A stretch of DNA of 20,957 nt from positions 1-20,957 of the forward strand of contig CYKH01000491.1 of assembly GCA_001460835.1 (NCBI GenBank), read 5' to 3'. The number at the start of each line of letters is the position of its first letter. Position 1 is the stretch's first letter. Of the stretch, positions 1-7,472 are shown in pieces. A program made the position numbers and the translations under genes. The notes under the pieces were generated by a model. That model did not search any database and was not told the origin of the DNA. It was given only the letters and a program-made list of their open reading frames with translations. This stretch comes from Bodo saltans. Lineage: Eukaryota > Euglenozoa > Kinetoplastea > Eubodonida > Bodonidae.

Positions 1-1
1 C

Positions 2-253
2 TCAAAGGGATTCATTTCTTATTGCATCTCCTGTTTCTTGCGATCACGATCAATCATCTGTGTCGAACAATTGGCGGATTGCCCAAACGGCACCAATCAA
101 TTCATTGTTGGACTTCCGCTGACCATCTACGCCCTTGACGTATCACATGCGCCAGTTGAGTTTTATCTGTTGTACGACGAACTTCGGCAACGAGCGAGAA
201 AACCTGCTCAGTCTATAGATTTTGTGAGAGGGGCCACCGTTTCCTGGAAGTAG
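2..253 (+). CDS. 3' fragment of an unrecognised protein
   Basis: The frame is open from the left edge of the window to the TAG at 251-253, giving about 83 residues. There is no ATG in this frame, and the only possible internal start is a TTG at 38, so this is best read as the C-terminal end of a gene that starts outside the window. The visible part has an ordinary soluble composition (for example IVGLPLTIYALDVSHAP, then a basic stretch LRQRARKPAQ) and ends in VSWK. No family is recognisable from this piece. Its strand matches all the other genes. A pyrimidine tract begins directly after the stop. Confidence 0.55.
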   Translation, partial: SKGFISYCISCFLRSRSIICVEQLADCPNGTNQFIVGLPLTIYALDVSHAPVEFYLLYDELRQRARKPAQSIDFVRGATVSWK

Positions 254-290
254 TTGCTATTTCTCTTTTTTCACTTATCAACTGCTTTAG
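254..290 (+). promoter_or_regulatory. candidate trans-splice acceptor (polypyrimidine tract + AG)
   Basis: A T/C-rich run starts directly after the upstream stop codon and ends in an AG at 289-290. Read with kinetoplastid gene expression in mind, it could serve the downstream phosphatase gene and direct polyadenylation of the upstream transcript. It leaves almost no room for a 3' UTR, so the second tract at 389-404 competes with it. Confidence 0.45.
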
Positions 291-388
291 GCAAAAAAAT
301 AAGAACATTGAGACGACAAAGGCAAAACAGCAAACATCAAAATATTTTGTGAAAAAGCGAGAAGTCGGGAACAGCGATCAGTCATACG

Positions 389-404
389 TCTCCCTATCTC
401 TCAG
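389..404 (+). promoter_or_regulatory. candidate trans-splice acceptor next to the phosphatase ATG
   Basis: A pure pyrimidine run ending in AG at 403-404 lies five bases before the ATG at 410. If used, the mRNA would have a five-base 5' UTR plus the spliced leader. It is an alternative to the AG at 289-290; the sequence alone does not decide between them. Confidence 0.45.
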
Positions 405-409
405 CATCA

Positions 410-1750
410 ATGTCGGCGTGGAACTGGATGCAGGAAGCTCTTCAATATGTTTGGAAAACAGTTCTCATTCAAATTATGGCTGAGTCGCTCTGGGAAGTCA
501 TCCTTGACTGCCTGCATTGTATCTCGAGCATCCCCGTGAGCTTGCAAGTGGTTATTTCTTCGTGCTTCGATGATGGGGATGACAGTGCACAGACAACTGC
601 AGGAAGTGGAGGTCCATCCTCCGCCGAAGGGCAGTCGTCGGAGTCGCTGTTGTCATCTAGTCCAGACGTGGACGAGGCACCGTTTGAGGCGACTTCGTTT
701 ATGTGGGTGCAGCACTCATGTTGCGAGGAATCCGATCTCGCCAAACTGCGGTGTTCCAGCAGTGCGTACATTGGCTCTTGGTTACCGTTGACGCTCCTGT
801 CGCTGTTGCCCGTGTCAAACCCCCCACGATGGCCCTCTAAACACTCCAGCACTTCTTCACGAGGCAAGGTATCATCTCATGCACCAAATGCCACTCCTTC
901 AACCACGGCTCCATCTCTCGTACGGGTCCCTGGAAAGCGAACAACGACTCCGCCGAAGGTTTGTGCGGTGTCAAGCAGTGCTAGCGGCAGCATGATGGCG
1001 AGCCTACCACAACACCCTCCCAAATCTATCGCCGCTGCTAAAATAGTACGCAATAAAGTTCTGGTTCTTGACTTGGATGAAACGCTCATCTTCGCTGCGA
1101 CATCCACGGCAAATATCCTTGTTCCACAAGACTTCTCCGAGGTTGTACCTACGATGAACGGAGCGGAACTTTACCATGTATGGGAGCGGCCATTTCTTCA
1201 GTTATTTCTCGACGCAGTATCGAGGCTCTTCAATGTGGTTGTGTTCACCGCGTCCTCTCCTCCGTATGCAGACCCGATCATCGATCGTATCGATCGTGGC
1301 AAGCGCATTCGGCGTAGGCTGTATCGTAGCAGTTGCACAGCACTACACTGGCCAGAAGAGGCCGCGTCTGCAAAGAAGCATGAAGGCGATGATGGCACTG
1401 CCGCGAAGGCACAGCAGCAAGTGACGCTATCCAAAGACTTAGCCGTTCTCGGAGTACCGCTCGCTCATGTCGTGCTGATCGACAACAATCCTTGTTGCGT
1501 CGCGATGCATCGTGACAACGGTATCGTAGTTCCATCGTACAGCCCACCCGTCGTACCTCAGCGCGCGTCGTCCGCACTTTATCCTCCGAGTGGTGGGGGC
1601 AAACGGAATCATGAACGGGCATCCAACGTGTTGCGCACAGTTGAGGATACTGATGCAGTGTTGCTTGGTATTTTGCCTTTCTTAGAGGCTTTGGCGTGCG
1701 CAGCAGATGTGAGGTCTGTGATCACCAGGAGCCGGTTGCAACATTCGTGA
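410..1750 (+). CDS. FCP1/SCP (NIF-family) CTD-phosphatase-like HAD phosphatase
   Basis: This 446-residue protein has a C-terminal HAD phosphatase domain of the FCP1/SCP/Dullard type, from about residue 214 to 430. The signature DLDET is at 221-225 (nucleophile D221, acid/base D223). It is followed by the family's W-E-R-P (258-261), FTAS (279-282), the LSKDL lysine (K342) and IDNNP (357-361), so the catalytic set looks complete. Family members dephosphorylate Ser/Thr, such as the RNA polymerase II CTD or lipin; the substrate here is unknown. Two low-complexity insertions interrupt the domain, at about 315-338 (acidic/Gln/Ala-rich) and 383-406. The first 210 residues are Ser/Thr/Pro-rich. Two hydrophobic stretches (about 16-50 and 119-135) could allow membrane association, but neither is a convincing transmembrane helix. 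The ATG at 410 is the first in frame after the AG at 403-404. Confidence 0.85.
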   Translation: MSAWNWMQEALQYVWKTVLIQIMAESLWEVILDCLHCISSIPVSLQVVISSCFDDGDDSAQTTAGSGGPSSAEGQSSESLLSSSPDVDEAPFEATSFMWVQHSCCEESDLAKLRCSSSAYIGSWLPLTLLSLLPVSNPPRWPSKHSSTSSRGKVSSHAPNATPSTTAPSLVRVPGKRTTTPPKVCAVSSSASGSMMASLPQHPPKSIAAAKIVRNKVLVLDLDETLIFAATSTANILVPQDFSEVVPTMNGAELYHVWERPFLQLFLDAVSRLFNVVVFTASSPPYADPIIDRIDRGKRIRRRLYRSSCTALHWPEEAASAKKHEGDDGTAAKAQQQVTLSKDLAVLGVPLAHVVLIDNNPCCVAMHRDNGIVVPSYSPPVVPQRASSALYPPSGGGKRNHERASNVLRTVEDTDAVLLGILPFLEALACAADVRSVITRSRLQHS

Positions 1751-1858
1751 GAGATTTTATTTTCCCCGTCGAAACACATTCCCTGCTTTCGACTAGTTGC
1801 GTCCATTACCCCTCATTGCAATTCGATTCATTTTGGATTATTTTGTGTGCGTGCTGAC

Positions 1859-1910
1859 AATTTCTTTTCAATGAAGATTTCGTTACTTTCCCATCTTCGA
1901 ACTAACGAAG
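1859..1910 (+). promoter_or_regulatory. candidate trans-splice acceptor region
   Basis: Two pyrimidine-rich stretches in the 169-base spacer each end in AG, at 1875-1876 and at 1909-1910. After either AG the first ATG is the one at 1920, so both give the same protein. No promoter-like element is seen in the spacer. Confidence 0.5.
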
Positions 1911-1919
1911 TAAGTTAGC

Positions 1920-4900
1920 ATGCATCGCGTTCACAGACGCCTGAGTTCATCGGCGCAGGGGCTGAATCTTCGCGCGGCTCAACTTTTGATGTTCTCGTCA
2001 AATTTCTCATCGCCAATGTGGATGTCTCGCCGCTTTCAAGTGGCCGATACGACGACAGCAAAGTCACCAGAGCGTAAGAAGCGTGTGGCATCCGGTCACA
2101 ACCGCAAGAAGCTCGCCGTTGCAATACCAAGCACAACTGCAGCGCCCGTTGACGTCGACGCTGTGCACAAACGAGCCGTATCTCGAGCAATGCGTGACGA
2201 CTTCTGGGACGAGGACGAGTTTCTTCCAGTGAGTTCCTCACACCACACGCCGACAACGAATGCTGCGTTGACCACCACCGGAATGAAAGCACCACGACGA
2301 AAAAAGAAGCGATCCACGTCAGAAGATGGTGTCGTCGCGGCGCCCCTTGCCACCAAACAGCTCCATGCACCACTGATATTCTCCATTCACGATTTGATTG
2401 AGGCCATTGTCGCGTCTGGTGACGGCACAGTAGATGCCACTTCCTCAAAGTTGCTGCATGACATCGCAAGCGTCAAACGAGTGGATAACGCTTCGATGGA
2501 TGACGCAGTTGCATTTATGGGTACCGCGTTTCAAAACGTGAGTGATGCTGCACACATGGCATCTGTAGCATCGATTCATCGATTATGCCAGTACTACGCA
2601 GCTCGAGGTGCGACGCTTGGGCATGCACGTATGGTATTCCTGTTAGTGAGTGCCCTGACGACAAACTCCAAGGCACTGACTGATGTGCTGACTCAAGTCC
2701 TCAGCCACGACGGAGAAGAAGAAGCACATCATTACAACAAGGAGCGAAACTCCTCGCCCATTCTTGCATTCCATTCTATTTGGGTAGATACACTCTACGA
2801 GATTTTCGAAAGGCCACAACTCTGGGCAAAAAAGATTGGACGGTCGAGGCACGTGATGTCGGTCGTAGACTCGATTCATGCCGCGTGTGCGCTGCTGTTT
2901 GGTGATATTGCTCCCATTGCTTTGAGGAGTGCTTCGTTGACGAGTCACAGCAGTCCTCAAACGCCACACGCTGAACACAACCACCACACCATTGACAGTC
3001 GCGTCCGACAACTTACCATTCGGATTACCGTGGTGGATATTATTCTCAAAGCGGCCAGTATTCAGTATGGCCCACCTACAACAACAACGGCAGCAGTTGA
3101 CAAGGTGGGCGATGGGAAACCTTCTGCTGGCAAGAAGAAGCTTACAGAAACGCTGAGCAGTAGTAGCGCCACTTCGTCACTGCAGCCGCTTGTTGACCTT
3201 CGTCAACAAACCTTTGAGCTTCTCACGAGCACCATACATTCCATTTTCCAAACACAAGAAGGGACTGGCCGTGTGTCCCCCCAGCCACCACAACTCACAA
3301 AGGAACTACTCCTAGTGTGTTTAGAGTTGGCATCAAGCGAGTTGGTCACGTGGAGATCTGCAGATCGCGCTTCTATTCGGGCTGCAATCGCAGATTCATT
3401 TTTGAGGTACTGCGACGATCTCATTCAAACTCGAACTGCGGCAGAGGTGGAGGAGTTCATGAAGGCTGTGGTGGTTCAGCCTGAGGTGATGCAACAATTG
3501 CGTCGTATTGCTGTCGAGTCGATGCCGTGTGGTGACCAAATTGCTCGTGCGGCGTTGTCGTGCTCTGCCGCGGTATTGCGGGCACAAACATTTGCTTCCC
3601 CACAAGAACGATTGAGTTACGTGCAGCAGTACGCTCAACGATTGATCGATTCAGGACTTCCTTCGGACACGCTTCTGTCGTCGCAGTGGTCGATTGGACT
3701 ATCAGGACAGGAGCTCTTGGTGGTTCTACGCATCAAGAATTCGCATGATGGCAGGTCGCAGTTGCGGAATCCTCAGTCCAATACATCTCGTCCTTTGGTT
3801 CCTATTCCTGAAATTTTAGTTCGCACCCTAACGTCACAGCTCGACAGCAGCGTGACAGCAGTCAAAGTGATGTGCTCTGACTTTATGATGGGCGCCCTTT
3901 CCGAGACGAATAGTCCGGATCGCACGGATAAGATTGCCGCTCGTGATGCTGGAGTCGAGTCTGCGTTGCGAGATGGAGTTCAGTTGCTCACAGAGTTTGT
4001 GCTACGAGGAATGAACCAAGAGAGTCATTCCGTTGCATCGCAACTGATTGTTGTGTGGCAAGCGTCGGACAAATTACGACGAAACGCGGTGCAGTCGTTT
4101 CTGGCTGGGTGTGAGATCCTTGAGGAATACTATGCACTCATCGCTGAACGTTGTGCACAGATGGATTTGTCTGTCCTTTACTCGGCTCCTCATCCTCAAC
4201 AACAGTCATCCTCCTCCAGCAGCGGTGCAGGAGGAGTAGCGATAGATCCAATGCAATGTTTGAGGAATTCGTGGACGGTACTGGTGTCTAAGATTGTGGA
4301 GCCATCCCTTGGCCAGTTGGTGAGCGGAGGTCACATTGCAACTCTTGCTAGCGAAGAAGCTTTGGCTCTCGAACAGGAGCGAAGCGGAGATCATCAAACG
4401 AGTGAATCGACACGTCTGTCCTCTGTATTACTGAGCTTCGCACGGGTCCTCTCCGTCTCTTGCGCAGTTAATTCCCATCACGCTCCACAGCTGGCGAAGC
4501 AAGTGGCGCCCCTTGTGGGAGGCATTGAGTTGTCGACTCATGTTTGCCGCCACATTGGTCAGTTGTCGACAATTTTCGGCGACGTTTGTTCTCGGTTGAT
4601 CAAACCAAATCGAGTTGCAGAGCGGCAACAAGCCGGGCGTTGGTTTCAAATAGCTCTTCAGGGAATACTCACCTCGCACCCATCGTTGTCGGATGTGAAT
4701 GATGCGTGGGCGTTTGAATGGCCCTCCGTGATGTCGTTGTTGTCTGTCGTGGAGCACATGAGCAGCAACGCAGCGGATACTCCTGAAACAGCGGAGTTGT
4801 TGACCTTCCGTACGTCCTGCCTGATGGAAGTGGTGACGCGCCACCTAAGTGGCGGTCAGGGAGTGTTTGCGCCGTGCCCTCAAGACCAACAATCTCAAAC

Positions 4901-7244
4901 ATTTCATGTTCTTCAAACCATCGCAACGGTCATGTATCAGCGCCGAACGGTACACCTAGTGAGCGACGTGTTTGATAAGAACTTTACGACGTGCTTTGTG
5001 GATGCTGTGAGAAGGAATGCCTCGACAACACGCGACCAGCAACAACAAACACAGATGTTATCCATGCAGTTCAAGACGCTTGCAGCCAGTTGCGTGATGC
5101 TTCAAAAAGGAACAGAGGCCACACTAGAGCGGTGGTCTCTTCGCACAAGTATTGTGCTCGATCAATGGGCGGGTACAATATCGGAAGGCCCTTCTGTTGC
5201 CGCGGATGACTTGGTGTTGCTTCTCAGGGCGCTCGCGTCGCATATGAGCGATGGTGTGCGGCCACGTGTGCTGCCTCTCGTGCACAGCAAGTTTTTGCCC
5301 CTTGTTCGACAACATGAGTCCACCGATGGTGTTGCATCGTCGTCCTTAAACTTCACTGTTGAGGTGCTGCGCACGCTTCCTACCATCGGCGTCGATGACG
5401 CCCCGCTGCTCGACGCGATGCTGGGTCGAATCTTAAGCCAGGTGGACCAGCTGAGCCTTGGAGACTGTGGCGATGTTGCAGGACTAGTCCCCGTGCTGGT
5501 CCAAACAGGACACGACTCCGCACAACTACTCCCTGCTGCCCTCGCGGACCGTGCGTTCGAGAAGCGGCTGCTCGCTGATGCATCGGAGGTCGCCAAATTA
5601 GTTCGCGGGTTCAGCGCTCTCAACGGGACACCGCAACTACAAATTCTTCGCGACAAAGTGCTGACAGGACTCATCCTCCGTTGCATGCACGTCGTCCCTC
5701 GAATGAAGCCGTCGGAGCTTCTTGATGCCCTTGAGGGGTACCTCTCCATCAAATCGTCGCACATGTCCTTGATTGGTTGTATTGTCGCGAAGATTGCAGA
5801 TTCGAAAGATTCATTCTCTCTTCCGTTGACGATTCGTCTCGTCACCGCAAGTTACGAAGCTGCCGCGTACGATACACGTGTCAGCAAAGCCTGCGTGACC
5901 GCGTCTCATCCAGTGTTTGTTTCCCTCACTCAACACTTCTTGCAGAACGATGTCACATCGTTGGTCGGAACATCAAATCACGCGGAACTTATTTTGAACT
6001 GTCTGTCGAATGCATTTTCGAAAGAGCCGGTCGCAGACAGCGTGATTCGTGCAGTTGCACAGCACTGCAGTGTCGTCCCCCCGAGTGGCATCCTCGCAGC
6101 ACTGCGTTTGATTGCTCTCCGAGGCTCTGCTGATTTCAACGCCGCGAACATCTTGTTTCACCACTGTTTGACCAACATCATTCCTGATAGCAGTCCTTCA
6201 GTCCTCGCGCAAAGCACTCTGCGGTTAGCACAGTGTGGTATTCGAACCATTGCACTGTTTGTTGCCGTTGATCAGCGTCTTAGTGTAATTGGGCTTCAAT
6301 GTAGCACTCGAGACCTGGGAAACCTTTGTGAAGCCCAGCTGTTAGCACATCGTGAAAGCAGTCCAGTCCTGTGCAAGATTATTACGGAGCTGCTGAAGCC
6401 TTCCGCAAACACGGAAGCTGACGGTGGAATTAGCTCCTTAGGGGATGAGCTCGATCAAATCCTTCACGCAAGTATTGTTGCCCCGTCATCACAACCTACG
6501 TCACCTATCCTGCGTACCATGAATCTGGCACAGCTTCGTCTGGTGATCATGGTGTTGATGGCTGCCGGACTGGTGCCAATGGAGGAGCACGTAGCGACCT
6601 TATCCGTCATCTTGAACAGAATTACGTCGGAGAGAACTCAACTCACTGCAGAAAGCCATGAGTCCGCCTCGGACGTGTTGCTCGTTCTCCAACAACTCGT
6701 GCGGCTTCGGCCCTTTGCGTCATCATCCACCGAAGTCTCCTCTCCTTCGCATCAACATCACGGCTGCCTCCACGTCTCCTCCATACGTGATGCGGCTGCA
6801 GCATTTGCCACAGCAGCAGAGAAAAGCATCCCAACCATCACTGGGCATACCACTCAAACTGCTGATCTCGCCAAAGCGGTGGATTACGTCTACTGCCTGG
6901 TAAAGCTGGGCGTGCTCCAGCACACTGTTCTCGAAGTTTGCCTTGGTTGCGTGTCCCAGCACCAACAAGCTATTCAGCAACGCCACGTGCTCATGAGCAA
7001 GCTATCGGAGGTCATCCACCTGCTTCCCACCACCGAAATGATTCAACAAGATCTTGACAGCAGTTCTGATGGTGCAAGCGGTCAGTACAACCAACCATCT
7101 CCGCTCCAAGAGAATATTGCGAAGCACAGCTCAACCCTCCAGGAATGGATGACAAGAGTAGCAGACACCTGCGGCGGTGTCACGCCTGCAGTCGGTGAGG
7201 CGGAGGCTGCCCAAAACCACTTGTCCATGGATGTGTCGCAGTGA
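1920..7244 (+). CDS. large helical protein, probably mitochondrial
   Basis: This 1774-residue protein has no catalytic motif that I recognise. The first 40 residues (start MHRVHRRLSSSAQG) are Arg- and Ser-rich, lack acidic residues and can form an amphipathic helix, as a mitochondrial targeting sequence would. Residues about 40-140 are basic and low-complexity (clusters such as RRKKKR). From about 145 to 1710 the protein is almost entirely predicted-helical and Leu/Ala-rich. Repeated helix-pair units of roughly 35-40 residues are visible around 1095-1450 (for example PSELLDALEGYL). This resembles the FAST/RAP-type or octotricopeptide-like helical repeats of mitochondrial RNA-binding and ribosome-assembly factors. 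That likeness is an impression from pattern, not a domain hit, and no C-terminal RAP domain is evident. A Ser-rich linker lies near residue 762, and several other low-complexity loops interrupt the helices. It could instead be an ARM/HEAT scaffold. Confidence 0.75.
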   Translation: MHRVHRRLSSSAQGLNLRAAQLLMFSSNFSSPMWMSRRFQVADTTTAKSPERKKRVASGHNRKKLAVAIPSTTAAPVDVDAVHKRAVSRAMRDDFWDEDEFLPVSSSHHTPTTNAALTTTGMKAPRRKKKRSTSEDGVVAAPLATKQLHAPLIFSIHDLIEAIVASGDGTVDATSSKLLHDIASVKRVDNASMDDAVAFMGTAFQNVSDAAHMASVASIHRLCQYYAARGATLGHARMVFLLVSALTTNSKALTDVLTQVLSHDGEEEAHHYNKERNSSPILAFHSIWVDTLYEIFERPQLWAKKIGRSRHVMSVVDSIHAACALLFGDIAPIALRSASLTSHSSPQTPHAEHNHHTIDSRVRQLTIRITVVDIILKAASIQYGPPTTTTAAVDKVGDGKPSAGKKKLTETLSSSSATSSLQPLVDLRQQTFELLTSTIHSIFQTQEGTGRVSPQPPQLTKELLLVCLELASSELVTWRSADRASIRAAIADSFLRYCDDLIQTRTAAEVEEFMKAVVVQPEVMQQLRRIAVESMPCGDQIARAALSCSAAVLRAQTFASPQERLSYVQQYAQRLIDSGLPSDTLLSSQWSIGLSGQELLVVLRIKNSHDGRSQLRNPQSNTSRPLVPIPEILVRTLTSQLDSSVTAVKVMCSDFMMGALSETNSPDRTDKIAARDAGVESALRDGVQLLTEFVLRGMNQESHSVASQLIVVWQASDKLRRNAVQSFLAGCEILEEYYALIAERCAQMDLSVLYSAPHPQQQSSSSSSGAGGVAIDPMQCLRNSWTVLVSKIVEPSLGQLVSGGHIATLASEEALALEQERSGDHQTSESTRLSSVLLSFARVLSVSCAVNSHHAPQLAKQVAPLVGGIELSTHVCRHIGQLSTIFGDVCSRLIKPNRVAERQQAGRWFQIALQGILTSHPSLSDVNDAWAFEWPSVMSLLSVVEHMSSNAADTPETAELLTFRTSCLMEVVTRHLSGGQGVFAPCPQDQQSQTFHVLQTIATVMYQRRTVHLVSDVFDKNFTTCFVDAVRRNASTTRDQQQQTQMLSMQFKTLAASCVMLQKGTEATLERWSLRTSIVLDQWAGTISEGPSVAADDLVLLLRALASHMSDGVRPRVLPLVHSKFLPLVRQHESTDGVASSSLNFTVEVLRTLPTIGVDDAPLLDAMLGRILSQVDQLSLGDCGDVAGLVPVLVQTGHDSAQLLPAALADRAFEKRLLADASEVAKLVRGFSALNGTPQLQILRDKVLTGLILRCMHVVPRMKPSELLDALEGYLSIKSSHMSLIGCIVAKIADSKDSFSLPLTIRLVTASYEAAAYDTRVSKACVTASHPVFVSLTQHFLQNDVTSLVGTSNHAELILNCLSNAFSKEPVADSVIRAVAQHCSVVPPSGILAALRLIALRGSADFNAANILFHHCLTNIIPDSSPSVLAQSTLRLAQCGIRTIALFVAVDQRLSVIGLQCSTRDLGNLCEAQLLAHRESSPVLCKIITELLKPSANTEADGGISSLGDELDQILHASIVAPSSQPTSPILRTMNLAQLRLVIMVLMAAGLVPMEEHVATLSVILNRITSERTQLTAESHESASDVLLVLQQLVRLRPFASSSTEVSSPSHQHHGCLHVSSIRDAAAAFATAAEKSIPTITGHTTQTADLAKAVDYVYCLVKLGVLQHTVLEVCLGCVSQHQQAIQQRHVLMSKLSEVIHLLPTTEMIQQDLDSSSDGASGQYNQPSPLQENIAKHSSTLQEWMTRVADTCGGVTPAVGEAEAAQNHLSMDVSQ

Positions 7245-7405
7245 CCGTTCATCATCACCCCACCGTTGGTGCAGGTCCACAATTGAAGGACTCCTCTGAA
7301 ATAATGTGAAAGCATATACAAGGGAAGGAATGTGCCTTGATGGTGACCCAGCATAGATTCTAAACACACGTATTGCACTAAACGCCACCGTTGGAGTTTG
7401 AATGC

Positions 7406-7460
7406 ATCTGTTTATTATTCTATGTTCGTTCTTCTACTTTTTTTTATCGTTGGACACAAG
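7406..7460 (+). promoter_or_regulatory. trans-splice acceptor of the PC-esterase-like gene
   Basis: A 44-base T-rich/pyrimidine tract (7406-7449) is followed by the first AG at 7459-7460. The first ATG after that AG is at 7473, in a good context (aacATGgcc), which would leave a 12-base 5' UTR. The reading frame runs back through the tract, so an ORF caller will extend the protein to 7422 (ATG) or 7398 (TTG). Confidence 0.65.
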
Positions 7461-7472
7461 CATATCATAAAC

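Noticed and set aside
1915-2469. 184-codon antisense open frame
   Set aside because: It overlaps the start of the large + strand gene, is Arg/Cys/His-rich with no recognisable motif, and fits a shadow frame.
5162-5845. 227-codon antisense open frame on the minus strand
   Set aside because: It lies wholly inside the 1774-residue gene, has a Ser/Arg-rich composition typical of reverse-frame translation, and has no splice-acceptor tract on the minus strand.
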